Assembly: GCF_030068445.1 (NCBI RefSeq)
Contig: NZ_JAQPOK010000125.1
Location: 1-49,865 of the forward strand
Length of the DNA: 49,865 bases
Direction: 5' to 3'
Source of the DNA: Roseofilum halophilum BLCC-M91
Lineage (GTDB): Bacteria; Cyanobacteriota; Cyanobacteriia; Cyanobacteriales; Desertifilaceae
Made by a program: the position numbers and the translations under genes. Within the stretch, counting starts at the first letter, position 1. Each line of letters opens with the position of its first letter. Positions 35,837 to 44,393 of this stretch are shown piece by piece. The notes under the pieces were generated by a model. That model saw only the letters and a list, made by a program, of their open reading frames with translations, was not told the DNA's origin and ran no database searches.

Positions 35837-36088
35837 AAGAATGAGAATTTTATTCAATATTATGTTCCGCCGGGAAAAGCTCTTGATCTGTCAATAAAAA
35901 GAGGTTTTCGGGTCTATCATTTACTCGGAAAAAATTATGATCATACACCCATTCAAACATCTAAACTCATCAAGCATCCTATTACAGCTTTGCACTTTAC
36001 TACACTCACTCAAAATGTTTTGATAATTAGTGATAATAGTCAATCCTCTCTGTTGCAAAAAGTAGCAAAAGTATTGATTGAGAATTAA
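35756..36088 (+). pseudogene. Unidentified coding fragment running out of the repeat cluster
   Basis: A frame open for 110 codons passes through two palindromes and continues as plausible protein: YYVPPGKALDLSIKRGFRVY, then LLGKNYDHTPIQTSKLIK, and NVLIISDNSQSSLLQKVAKV before TAA. No ATG, GTG or TTG occurs in the useful part, so it is either a C-terminal remnant or needs an unusual start. The composition is A/T-rich and codon-like. I do not recognise the family. Confidence 0.35.
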
Positions 36089-36162
36089 ACCCCGCAGGAT
36101 GGGTTATCGATAGTGTAATCGTGCGATCGCCTTCTCTTCTGGTTCAACACTGGGATTTAGAA

Positions 36163-36609
36163 TCAAGGCTGTGCTGTAGATTGAAAGGGATTAACAATAT
36201 TGAGTTGCTCTGAAACTCTTAATCCATCTTGCATATCTTCAGAATACAAAATATCTGCACCACCTGCTAAAGCACTCGCCACAATCAGGCTATCCCAAAA
36301 CGAGAGACTATAGCTCATTCGTAAATCAGAAGCTATTACGATAATATTGCGATCGATGTCAACAACAATACAACCCTGATATAACTCTTCGATAATTTGT
36401 CGAATTTGAATTTCACTAACCTTAGCTTTTTTGAGTAAAACTGCACAAATTTCATTAATCACTTGGGTACTAATCACAAGATCTTCCTGATTAGTCAGAT
36501 TGACCGCAATGTTATACTTTCTGATTTCTTCAGAGTCATCACCGTCGGGATCGACCAAAAAACGATACAACCATAGATTAGAATCACAAAAATAAATAGA
36601 ATTAGACAT
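36163..36609 (-). CDS. PIN-domain ribonuclease toxin (VapC-like)
   Basis: The 148-residue toxin has the four PIN acidic positions: D9 in YFCDSN, E53 in VINEICAVLL, D106 in SFWDSLIVASAL and D125 in YSEDMQDG. PIN toxins cleave RNA, often tRNA or rRNA, when free of antitoxin. The ATG lies 2 bases after the antitoxin stop codon; a GTG overlapping that stop is an alternative. The paired small gene upstream makes this a complete toxin-antitoxin module. Confidence 0.85.
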   Translation of the reverse strand: MSNSIYFCDSNLWLYRFLVDPDGDDSEEIRKYNIAVNLTNQEDLVISTQVINEICAVLLKKAKVSEIQIRQIIEELYQGCIVVDIDRNIIVIASDLRMSYSLSFWDSLIVASALAGGADILYSEDMQDGLRVSEQLNIVNPFQSTAQP

Positions 36610-36611
36610 CA

Positions 36612-36833
36612 CTAAAGTTGGTGAATTTCATCTCTTGTTAATTTATGTACACCAGGCACAGGAATCGGATTTCGAGTTAATTCAGCAATCATTCCTGTTT
36701 GAGAAATCCTTTTAGACTGTTTGAGTACAATTACAGTTACCTCATGTTCTTCCCTTAACTGCTGTTGATATTCTTCTGGAATCTCAATGATACCTTGTTT
36801 AATTCTTGCCTTAAATTCAACAGTATTAGCCAT
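36612..36833 (-). CDS. Antitoxin of the PIN toxin (small DNA-binding type, putative)
   Basis: The 73-residue protein begins MANTVEFKARIKQGIIEIPE, which resembles the swapped-hairpin/AbrB-like start of small antitoxins (a beta strand, then IEIPEEYQ). It ends in a flexible, basic-to-acidic tail (GVHKLTRDEIHQL) of the kind that neutralises PIN toxins. GGAGA lies 7 bases before the chosen ATG; a start 21 bases upstream lacks a ribosome binding site. It precedes the toxin gene with near-overlapping stop and start, as usual for such modules. Confidence 0.75.
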   Translation of the reverse strand: MANTVEFKARIKQGIIEIPEEYQQQLREEHEVTVIVLKQSKRISQTGMIAELTRNPIPVPGVHKLTRDEIHQL

Positions 36834-36893
36834 TTTATATTCTCCGTTCAGCAACTTGTATTGGATACTTCAGATTTTAACTCACGATCTTTA

Positions 36894-38021
36894 CTAGCCT
36901 TGATTGACCTCTAGCAAACGAGAAGTCAGAAAGCGATCCATCCAAGATTCAAAATAGGCGCGATTGGCTTGTTTTTGCTCTGGATCGGTTGTGTCCAAGG
37001 GATGGGGAGTTAGTCCTTTAATGGCTGCGGTGGTGACGCAGTACATGGACTTTTGGAAACTAATGCAGATTTTCACTAAGAGGTCATCTTCGGCGCGACG
37101 ACTGCGTTGATAAAACTGGTGTAAATAGTCGGGGAGAAAATGGCGCATATCCTGCATGAGCAAGGTGGGGGGAATGCCTGCGCCTCCGGTGGGGAGGGGA
37201 TCGGCATAGAGTGCCCCATAGGTGAATTCGGCTTGTTCTGGGGGAATTTGCCGGGCTTGGGCGTTGTAGGAAACGGTTCCGAGGAAGGGAGCGCCGCGAA
37301 AGAAGATGGTATCGACGTAGGGTACGGCGGTTTCCATTAAGAATTTGAAGTTTTGAGCGGGGGGGATGAGGTCGTAGGTTTGCCCTTTGATGTTGACGCT
37401 ATAGGTGATGGGGGTATTGGCGGCTGCGACTAAACCGGCGAGAATATGCTCGACGACTTGGGGGATGGATTGGATTTCTTGGCGATCATAGCGGTTGGAG
37501 AGGTCAATGAACATATCGCTCATGATGCGCCAAAATTGTCCTAGGGCGCTGGTATAGACCATTTGCCGGACTTGTTCGGGGAGAAAGTCGGGAAAGAGTT
37601 TGTGGAGCAGTTGTATTGCGGGGTTGGATTTGATTTTAGCGGCGATCGCCCGTTCTGCATATTGACGAAATTCTGGACTATCGAGATAGGTATCGAGTTC
37701 TCCCCCGCCATGCCAGAGCATAATCCGCATGACATATTCGGCATATTCATAGTTAATGCGATCGTGCCACCAATGTTTGAGCAGTTTGTTTAGGGTGACT
37801 TCCCCATTGAAGTATTTAAAGAAGGGAAAGAGGACTAAAAACTGTTCCTGAGCCATATAGATCAGGTTGTTGGAATAGGCATCGAGAACCACTCCATAGC
37901 TTTTGAGGATGCCGACGACTTCTAGGAGATTTTCGGGGGAGTGGGGCAGTAAGTCACCGCCCGCTTCTAGGCGTTCGATGTAGGAGGCTAGGGGGTGTTT
38001 GGAGGGGGTGAGGGCGATCAT
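36894..38021 (-). CDS. CO2 hydration protein (ChpX/ChpY, CupA/CupB family)
   Basis: This protein works on the thylakoid NDH-1MS complex, where it helps convert CO2 to bicarbonate. The 375 residues match the family throughout (HPLASYIERLEAGGDLLPHS, LLKHWWHDRINYEYAEYVMR, FWRIMSDMFIDLSNRYD, LADPLPTG-like GALYADPLPTGGAGIPPTLL, MQDMRHFLPDYLHQFYQ). I chose the ATG of MIALTPSKHP. An in-frame TTG upstream lies in a heptamer tandem repeat and is not credible. It follows ndhD on the same strand; no ndhF is next to it. Whether it is the constitutive (X/B) or inducible (Y/A) form cannot be settled from sequence alone. Confidence 0.88.
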   Translation of the reverse strand: MIALTPSKHPLASYIERLEAGGDLLPHSPENLLEVVGILKSYGVVLDAYSNNLIYMAQEQFLVLFPFFKYFNGEVTLNKLLKHWWHDRINYEYAEYVMRIMLWHGGGELDTYLDSPEFRQYAERAIAAKIKSNPAIQLLHKLFPDFLPEQVRQMVYTSALGQFWRIMSDMFIDLSNRYDRQEIQSIPQVVEHILAGLVAAANTPITYSVNIKGQTYDLIPPAQNFKFLMETAVPYVDTIFFRGAPFLGTVSYNAQARQIPPEQAEFTYGALYADPLPTGGAGIPPTLLMQDMRHFLPDYLHQFYQRSRRAEDDLLVKICISFQKSMYCVTTAAIKGLTPHPLDTTDPEQKQANRAYFESWMDRFLTSRLLEVNQG

Positions 38022-38024
38022 GGA

Positions 38025-38063
38025 GTAATGAGTAATAAGTAACAAGTAATAAGTAATAAGTAA
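38025..38063. repeat. Tandem heptamer repeat GTAATAA directly upstream of the CO2 hydration gene
   Basis: Five tandem units (GTAATGA, GTAATAA, GTAACAA, GTAATAA, GTAATAA) and a partial sixth begin 4 bases before the start codon. They occupy the place where a ribosome binding site would be. Heptanucleotide short tandem repeats are known in cyanobacterial genomes and vary in copy number. Confidence 0.85.
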
Positions 38064-38114
38064 GGCAGTTTCTTATGGGATAGGGGGATCTTAACAAGGG
38101 AATAATTTCAATAA

Positions 38115-39674
38115 TTAAGCATTGATTAGACCCTCTGATAACCCTAAATTCCCTAGAATTATTCCATTCTCCGCGTCCCCGTGTCTCCGTGTCTCCGTGT
38201 CTTCCCCATTCACAATGGTGTTACTCGGAAATAAGGCGGTGCTGGTGGCTTCGCTCCATTGAGTGAGGGTGCTGGGGAAGAGGCCGAAGAAGACGATCAG
38301 GAGAGTAAGGGCGATCGCCGGAAGGCGGTCTCCCCATTGCACGGGGGGCAGGTTTTGCACGACTTCGGAGAGGCGACCAAAGAAGGTACGGTTGACTAGG
38401 AGTAGGTAATAGACGGCGGTTAAGCCGGTTCCCACCATGCAGATCAGGGTGGGGATGGGGAAGGTGGGGAAGCTGCTCCAAAAGACGAGAAATTCGGAGA
38501 CAAAGCCAACCATACCGGGAATTCCGGCGCTGGCCATGACTCCGACGATCATCAGGCTGCCAATTAGGGGTAGGCCGCGCTCTGGGTTGAGGAGGCCTTT
38601 TAAGATGTCGAGATCGCGGGTTCCGGTTTTTTTGTAGACGACTCCCACCAGTAGGAAAAGAAGGGCAGAGATGAGGCCATGGCTGACCATTTGCAGAATT
38701 GCGGCTAGGAAACTGAGGGAGGTGGCGGCTGCACCAGCCAGCAATATATAGCCCATGTGGGCGACGGAGCTGAAGGCGACCATTTTTTTCATATCGGTCT
38801 GGGCGATCGCACTCAAGGCTCCGTAAATGGCGCTAATGGCAGCCCAAACCGCGAGGCTGGGGGCGAGGATTTTCCAGGCATCGGGGAGGAGCAAGAGGCC
38901 AAATTTAAGCAGTCCATAGGTTCCCAGTTTTAGCAATACCCCTGCGAGGAGGACGGAGATGGGAGTGGAGGCTTCGACATGGGCATCGGGAAGCCAGGTA
39001 TGGAAGGGGACGAGGGGAATTTTGATCCCGAAGGCGAGGAGAATACCGCCAAGCAGGATCAGTTGGGTTCCCAGGGGTAGGGTTTGGGCGATCGCCGGGT
39101 TATAAGTAAAGGTTTCTGCTCCACTTAACCAGGTGATGCCCAGGAATGAGGCCAGCAGGGCAATACCGGAAACGGCGGTATACATTAAAAATTTAGTGGC
39201 AGCATATCCCCGGCGCTTTCCTCCCCAGATGGCGATCAGCAGATAGAGGGGGATCAGTTCGAGTTCATAGAAGAGGAAAAATAGCAGATAATCTTGGGCA
39301 CAGAAGGCTCCAGAGACGCAGGAGTTGAGCAGGAAGAGCAGGGCATAATAAAATCGGGGCCGTTGGAGCTGGCGATCGCTGCTCGTAATGGCGATTAAGC
39401 TCAGTAAGCTATTGAGTACGATCAGAGGAAAGGACAGGCCATCAATACCCAGATGGTACGTCAGTCCCAGGGTTTCTAACCAGAGGAGAGATTCTGTCAA
39501 TTGCAACTCTGACAGATAGGGATTAAATTGCAGGGCGATCGCCCCTGTCCAACCTAAAAGCAGAAGGCCGAGGGCAATGGCCAGGTTGCGTACCATTGCC
39601 GGTTTGATTTCAGCAGGCCAGAAGGCGATCGCTGCTGCACCTAAAACCGGGCCCCAGATCAAAACACTGAGCAT
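38115..39674 (-). CDS. ndhD: NDH-1 subunit NdhD (NdhD3/D4-type, CO2 uptake)
   Basis: NdhD is a proton-pumping antiporter-like membrane subunit of NDH-1. The 519-residue protein has about 14 membrane helices with the conserved FYELELIPLYLLIAIWGGKR, LPDAHVEASTPISVLLAGVL, LLKLGTYGLL, and KKMVAFSSVAHMGY. Being next to a CO2 hydration gene marks it as the D3/D4 type found in NDH-1MS rather than respiratory D1/D2. The last 30 residues (GEDTETRRHGDAENGIILG) are encoded by an octamer tandem repeat and are hydrophilic. The original C-terminus has thus been replaced or extended. Confidence 0.92.
   Translation of the reverse strand: MLSVLIWGPVLGAAAIAFWPAEIKPAMVRNLAIALGLLLLGWTGAIALQFNPYLSELQLTESLLWLETLGLTYHLGIDGLSFPLIVLNSLLSLIAITSSDRQLQRPRFYYALLFLLNSCVSGAFCAQDYLLFFLFYELELIPLYLLIAIWGGKRRGYAATKFLMYTAVSGIALLASFLGITWLSGAETFTYNPAIAQTLPLGTQLILLGGILLAFGIKIPLVPFHTWLPDAHVEASTPISVLLAGVLLKLGTYGLLKFGLLLLPDAWKILAPSLAVWAAISAIYGALSAIAQTDMKKMVAFSSVAHMGYILLAGAAATSLSFLAAILQMVSHGLISALLFLLVGVVYKKTGTRDLDILKGLLNPERGLPLIGSLMIVGVMASAGIPGMVGFVSEFLVFWSSFPTFPIPTLICMVGTGLTAVYYLLLVNRTFFGRLSEVVQNLPPVQWGDRLPAIALTLLIVFFGLFPSTLTQWSEATSTALFPSNTIVNGEDTETRRHGDAENGIILGNLGLSEGLINA
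38171..38202. repeat. Tandem octamer repeat CCGTGTCT inside the 3-prime end of ndhD
   Basis: Four tandem 8-base units (CCGCGTCC and three CCGTGTCT) lie within the ndhD reading frame and encode EDTETRRHGDAEN. Because 8 is not a multiple of 3, changes in copy number would shift the frame of the C-terminal tail. Confidence 0.8.
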
Positions 39675-39781
39675 GGATAATCCTAAGTTGATGGTATAGA
39701 ACGAATGAAACCGTTAATTCTCTATATTATCTATTTACCCTATCAAATGATGGGCGATCGCCACAAACTCCAGTGAACTAC

Positions 39782-39996
39782 CTACACTGACCTTGCGGTA
39801 CACTGTAGGCTTCCCAATTCATTGGGGATTGCCTCAACCTGCGTAGATTTTTTACGTCCAGAAGATTTTGGTCTTACATCCCCTCCAAGGGCAGAAGAGC
39901 TAGTTCCTAACTCCAAAAGTCGCAATCCTTCATTTCTAATATGTATTGCAGCGTTAATATCTCTATCATGCTGTTTATTGCGGTTTGAGGTAAGAT
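39782..39996 (-). pseudogene. C-terminal relic of an IS200/IS605-family TnpB
   Basis: On the minus strand the frame reads NRNKQHDRDINAAIHIRNEG, then LRLLELGTSSSALGGDVRP and KSSGRKKSTQVEA, ending in GSLQCTARSV and a stop. DRDINAA-NIRNEGL is the conserved third RuvC motif region of TnpB, followed by its usual tail. The rest of the gene is absent. The last codons lie in a degraded end hairpin (CCTACACTG/CACTGTAGG, 39781-39809) like that at 24330. The relic fills most of the ndhD-PII spacer. Confidence 0.75.
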
Positions 39997-40064
39997 TATT
40001 TTATTCTCAGGCACTCAACCCCTGGGAATTCTCGGTCTTGTACCCGTTTACGGAGGGATTCCTT

Positions 40065-40379
40065 ATGCATCCAGTCACCCGCATCGAGATTATCGCTGAT
40101 GAAGTGGAAATGCACAAAATAACCGAAGTTCTCGATCAAACCGAGGTTTCTAACTACACGGTTATTCCCAATATCCTGCACAAAAATATTCAAGGTACAG
40201 TGACCAATGATGCGGCAATTACGGGACTAGGAAATACTTATGTATTTGCCTATTGTTTACCAGATAAGGTGAAGCCGGTTTTAGAACAAATTCGACCCAT
40301 CTTAAATAAATTTGGGGGCACTTGTTATATTTCCTCAGTCATGGAAGTCCATTCCCTTCATTGTGTTAGGCATGATTAA
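40065..40379 (+). CDS. SbtB-like PII-family signalling protein
   Basis: The 104-residue protein starts at an ATG preceded by GGAGGG; a longer upstream frame is transposon relic. The order is MHPVTRIEIIADEVEMHKIT, VSNYTVIPNI, a short T-loop region (LHKNIQGTVTND), YVFAYCLPDKVKPVLEQIRP and FGGTCYISSVMEVHSLHC. The PII signatures of GlnB are missing, and G-xx-YI-S-x-EV near the end resembles SbtB/CPII-type proteins. Those bind adenyl nucleotides and regulate bicarbonate transport. It is divergent from ndhD and the CO2 hydration gene, which supports an inorganic-carbon role. The cysteine switch loop of some SbtB proteins is not present. Confidence 0.7.
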   Translation: MHPVTRIEIIADEVEMHKITEVLDQTEVSNYTVIPNILHKNIQGTVTNDAAITGLGNTYVFAYCLPDKVKPVLEQIRPILNKFGGTCYISSVMEVHSLHCVRHD

Positions 40380-40391
40380 TCAGTTATGGCC

Positions 40392-41369
40392 TTAATCCTT
40401 ACTTAATGAGGAAGTGGGTTCAATCAAACCATATCCTCTAGGACGAATGGAGCCAGAGGGAGCGGTGAATTGAGGTTGAGGGTTTAACGAATTAGGCGCG
40501 GTTGATTCACTATTGTTATTGATAAAAGGAGATAAGCGACTATAGCCAAAGCTCCGACGCTCTGAGCTAGAGGAAGAGGAAGAGGGAGAAGAATGGGTTT
40601 GTGGGGGAGAATAGCGCGACAGGCTGGTTTGTGGAAGTTGAGGGTTAGAGGTGACGTTGGATGTTATCTCAGATGTTAAGAGACTTGAACCATAGGTGGG
40701 TAGAGTGGAGGGAACTGACTCTACCTCGTCATTTGTCCTTGAGTTCAGGATGGATGTCACTGTCGGATAGAGAGAATGGTTATCCTCTGGTTCGGGTTGA
40801 GCGGGTTTTCGACTCCAGTAGGGAACAGAAGAGACTAGAGGATGGGAAGCGGACAAAGGACTTTTTTTCTGATTATTCCCTTTTTTACCCTTTTTCCCCG
40901 ATGGGGAGAGGTCTAAGGAAATGGAGAGGGGAGCGGATAGGGAAGGAGAGGATAAACTGTCAATTTCTTCGCCAATTTCCTCTAGGGATAGGGCTGCCAT
41001 GACTTGTTTGAGTTCTGAGTCGCTTAAAAGATCCGATCCGGTGGGTAAGGTAGAGTCCGTGTCTCGATCGCCTTCTTGTCGAGCTAAGGAGGGTTGCACG
41101 GGATCGATGGTTTGCGCCCTTTGAAGGGTTTCTTGCAGGCTATTGATATAGGGAGTAATGGGACTTAGGAGAGTCTGAAGATTGGTAGATATATTGTCTC
41201 CCATCTGATGGAGGGTATCTGGGTTCGCCATGGGTTTCCAGAAAATGGCGATCGCCCCCGACAGGGGAATAAAGACCCACCATAACCCGGCACGTCTCCA
41301 GTTTATGCTCGACAACAGGCCCCGTTTGGGGGTAGATAACTTCCGGGTTGGGCGATGGGAACGTTTCAC
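40392..41369 (-). CDS. Serine/proline-rich single-pass membrane protein
   Basis: This 325-residue protein has a basic N-terminus (KRSHRPTRKLSTPKRG) and one membrane helix (WWVFIPLSGAIAIFW, about 30-44). A long region rich in Ser, Pro and Thr follows, with little predicted structure (YSPPQTHSSPSSSSSSSERR). I chose the GTG preceded by AAGGAG (8 bases); an earlier GTG overlaps the upstream gene and lacks a binding site. It follows the GH57 gene by 38 bases on the same strand and is probably co-transcribed. A conserved-looking end, RPRGYGLIEPTSS, is the only obvious motif. Function unknown. Confidence 0.65.
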   Translation of the reverse strand: MKRSHRPTRKLSTPKRGLLSSINWRRAGLWWVFIPLSGAIAIFWKPMANPDTLHQMGDNISTNLQTLLSPITPYINSLQETLQRAQTIDPVQPSLARQEGDRDTDSTLPTGSDLLSDSELKQVMAALSLEEIGEEIDSLSSPSLSAPLSISLDLSPSGKKGKKGNNQKKSPLSASHPLVSSVPYWSRKPAQPEPEDNHSLYPTVTSILNSRTNDEVESVPSTLPTYGSSLLTSEITSNVTSNPQLPQTSLSRYSPPQTHSSPSSSSSSSERRSFGYSRLSPFINNNSESTAPNSLNPQPQFTAPSGSIRPRGYGLIEPTSSLSKD

Positions 41370-41407
41370 GATCGACTCTCCTTGGACTAGCTCAAGAGGG
41401 TAGAGAA

Positions 41408-44134
41408 TTACTCTAGGCGTTCTAACCACAGGCTAACATCAATGGCCAGGATCTGGCCCAGACGCAGCAGGCGACGGCTTTGGGGTAAATCTAAGGTGAT
41501 CTGCGATGGGGTTTCCTCGCTCTCTAGGGTGTCTGTCCCCTCTGAGCCATTTAAGGCCGAGGTGGGAATACCAAAACAGCGAGGAATAATCTTATGGTGC
41601 AGATAACTAAAGTATAGCTCTTGACAGCGAGTTAAGCATAATCCCACCTGCAAAGTACAGGCCAGATCGATCAATCGTTCTAAGCGCTCCAGATGGCAGT
41701 TTAAGCTGGCAGGGTCATTATTTTCTAGGACTTCCCAAAATCCCAGTAAGGTGAGGCGCTCTAGGAGGTCTTGGCCATCGGGAATTGTGAGACGGCAATG
41801 GAGCGATTCGGCTTCTTTGGCGATCGCCTCTAACTCTAGCAACAGATTAAACCCTTCTGGGGAAGCAAAATTCTCTGGTTTCAACCCATTCAACAGACTA
41901 AAACAGCGCTGGGATAGGGCCATACTCGCCGCCACCTGTAACTCGGCTGGTGGGGGCATATTGTCCCGGTGAAACGCCCGTAACACCCCATAGTTATCCC
42001 GATATACTTGGGTATACAACTGATCCACCCGGTTTAAGGTTTCCTGGCTCAAAAGGGTCATGATCCGCAGCCGGTCTTCGGCAAACAAATCATCGAGACT
42101 AAAGGTTTGGTCGCCAAACCACTCAGCCATACCTAAAATCACATGGGCAGCGCTGGCTTGTTGCAGAGCATTAAACAGGCTTTCTTTCACCGATAAATAG
42201 GATCGGCGGTTGGAGAAGGGTTGCACGCAGCAATGGAAATCCCATCCCCCCAAATGCAAGACGGCAAACACAAAATGACCCCCTTCCCTAGTGACTTCCG
42301 AGGTGAGGTTAATTTCACCCACGGCTAAGGTTAGCGAACCCATGCGCTGGAGCTGATAGTCCTGTTGTTCCACCAAATAGCAGTAGAGGAAAAAGTCTTT
42401 GTCTAAGGGACTTGACTTGTCCTGAGTTATGGATAGCCCTTGGTGAGTGGTGGGATAACTATTAAACAGGGAACTAATGGCAAAATGGGCCACTACTTGC
42501 TCTAAACTGACTTGGGAGCTAATCACATTCTTTTCATAGACCCCTGCCCCGGTTTCAAAGATATCGACGTTACTGGGAGCTTGGGCTAATTGACTCAGAA
42601 AATCGGTTTCTAAATCTTTACCCGTGACTTCCCTTGCCAACTCGATCGCCCGACTGGCATATCTCAGAATTTGGGTTCCTTCTGGGCGAGAAATTTCTTC
42701 AAAGAACCAACCGCAACTGGTGAACATCAACAGAGCGTGGCGTTGCATTTCCAGTAAGCGTAAGGCGTTAATCTGTTCGCTCGGTTCCAGGGGATGGGTT
42801 TGATGACGGCTCAAAAAGCGATCGACCGTATCCCAACTGCGGTTATTAATGACTTCCACATACTCATCCCGCGCTTTCCAGGGGTCTTGGAACATCTCAT
42901 AGCCCTGGGTTTCGTAAATGTCCACCAATTCATCCCGCAGATGGTTGAGGGCATCTCGCAGGGGTCTGCGCCATTTTTGATGCCATTCGCCCCCACTGGC
43001 ACAGCCGCAGTCTTCTTGCCATCTGCCGACCCCATGGGCGCAACTCCAAGCGGTGAGGGGTTTAAGTTGCACTTCCCAAGTGGGGGGATGTTGGCTCAGA
43101 TAGTGGCCAAAGTTGCTGATGTTCCAGCCTCGGTCAGGAAACTCCCGCAGGAAGGCATAGGCGAGGGTTTTTTCGGTTCCGCCTTTGTGGTGGCCGAAGG
43201 TTTCGCCATCGGTGGCGACGGAAATGATTTGGCTGGGGCGCTCGTCGGTGTGGATGGCGTGGGCGAGGCGCTCGCTCAGGTCGTAAGAGCTGTTTAGGGC
43301 ATCGCTAAAGCCCATATCGCTGGAGATGGGGCCATCGTAGAAGAAGATATCTAAGTAGCGACCATCGGCGATAAAGCAGCGATAGGGCCGGGCGGGATCG
43401 ATGCTGGAGTCTGCTACATCGTACCATTCGGGATCGGGGTTGTCTTCTGTGGCGATCGGGCGACAGGTTTGGGCTTGGGAGGGGGCGAGAATGGTGAATT
43501 TAATGCCCTCATTAATCAGAGCTTCAACGGTGGGATAGTCGATCGCTGTTTCTGCTAACCACATGCCTTCGGGATCGCGCCCAAATCGGGATTTGAAGTC
43601 GGCTTTCCCCCAGCGAATTTGGGTGTATTTGTCGCGCTCATTGGCCAGGGGCATGATAATATGGTTGTAAACTTGGGCGATGGCATTGCCATGGCCGCCT
43701 AATCGCTTACAACTTTTGCGATCGGCTTCAATGATTCGTTGATAAACTTGGCGATCGTAACGCTCTAACCATCCCATTAAGGTGGGGCCAATATTAAAGC
43801 TCAGATACTCAAAATTATTGATGATCCCAACGATCTCACCGCGATCGTTCAGCACCCTAGCAAAGGCATTGGGACGATAACATTCATGATAGATCCGCTC
43901 GTTCCAATTGTGGAAAGGAGCAGCACTTGGTTGGCGCTCAATCTCGTTTAGATAGGGATTTTCGCGGGGGGGTTGGTAGAAGTGACCGTGAATGGTGACA
44001 CAGACTCCTAAGTTGACTCGATCCCCTAATTCTTGACCTCGATCCCTGCCTTTTTCTCGTAAAGAAACTTCGGGAATCGGTTGTGAATCTGGGAACACTG
44101 TTCCATCGGTTAGGAATTGGGAAATAGACACCAC
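41408..44134 (-). CDS. Glycoside hydrolase family 57 protein with DUF3536 domain
   Basis: The 908-residue protein starts with the GH57 signature VCVTIHGHFYQPPRENPYLN. It continues with INNFEYLSFNIGPTLMGWLE, RDPEGMWLAETAIDYPTVE (candidate nucleophile E195) and ATDGETFGHHKGGTEKTLAY. The C-terminal half, from about residue 440, is DUF3536. The family acts on alpha-glucans (amylase, branching or transferase activity); the exact reaction of DUF3536 members is not established. The start is GTG-GTG with GGAGG 11 bases upstream. It is divergent from the TPR-glycosyltransferase gene. Confidence 0.9.
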   Translation of the reverse strand: MVSISQFLTDGTVFPDSQPIPEVSLREKGRDRGQELGDRVNLGVCVTIHGHFYQPPRENPYLNEIERQPSAAPFHNWNERIYHECYRPNAFARVLNDRGEIVGIINNFEYLSFNIGPTLMGWLERYDRQVYQRIIEADRKSCKRLGGHGNAIAQVYNHIIMPLANERDKYTQIRWGKADFKSRFGRDPEGMWLAETAIDYPTVEALINEGIKFTILAPSQAQTCRPIATEDNPDPEWYDVADSSIDPARPYRCFIADGRYLDIFFYDGPISSDMGFSDALNSSYDLSERLAHAIHTDERPSQIISVATDGETFGHHKGGTEKTLAYAFLREFPDRGWNISNFGHYLSQHPPTWEVQLKPLTAWSCAHGVGRWQEDCGCASGGEWHQKWRRPLRDALNHLRDELVDIYETQGYEMFQDPWKARDEYVEVINNRSWDTVDRFLSRHQTHPLEPSEQINALRLLEMQRHALLMFTSCGWFFEEISRPEGTQILRYASRAIELAREVTGKDLETDFLSQLAQAPSNVDIFETGAGVYEKNVISSQVSLEQVVAHFAISSLFNSYPTTHQGLSITQDKSSPLDKDFFLYCYLVEQQDYQLQRMGSLTLAVGEINLTSEVTREGGHFVFAVLHLGGWDFHCCVQPFSNRRSYLSVKESLFNALQQASAAHVILGMAEWFGDQTFSLDDLFAEDRLRIMTLLSQETLNRVDQLYTQVYRDNYGVLRAFHRDNMPPPAELQVAASMALSQRCFSLLNGLKPENFASPEGFNLLLELEAIAKEAESLHCRLTIPDGQDLLERLTLLGFWEVLENNDPASLNCHLERLERLIDLACTLQVGLCLTRCQELYFSYLHHKIIPRCFGIPTSALNGSEGTDTLESEETPSQITLDLPQSRRLLRLGQILAIDVSLWLERLE

Positions 44135-44393
44135 AGTTAACTAGACCTCCAATTAGGCAATGAAGAAATATAAGCGTTAATTAAAAACTTATTGATGGCT
44201 CAGTTATTTATAAATCGTAACGTTGACTCGCCAAAACATTTATTTTTGTATCATCGTTGCCGCAAACGGACATAAAAATGAGCCATTTCTAGTGTATCTC
44301 AGACTGACAAACTTCTCGATCAATAAATATAAAGATATGCTTAATCTATACAGCTACCCGCGATCTGCACGAAGTTAAATTACTTTACTAGAT

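Noticed and set aside
38043-38045. TTG start for the CO2 hydration protein adding eight residues
   Set aside because: The extension is encoded by the heptamer tandem repeat; the ATG at 38021 matches the usual family start better.
42794-43297. 167-codon open frame antisense to the GH57 gene
   Set aside because: It mirrors conserved GH57 coding sequence, and its Gly/Ala/Val-rich translation is typical of an antisense shadow.
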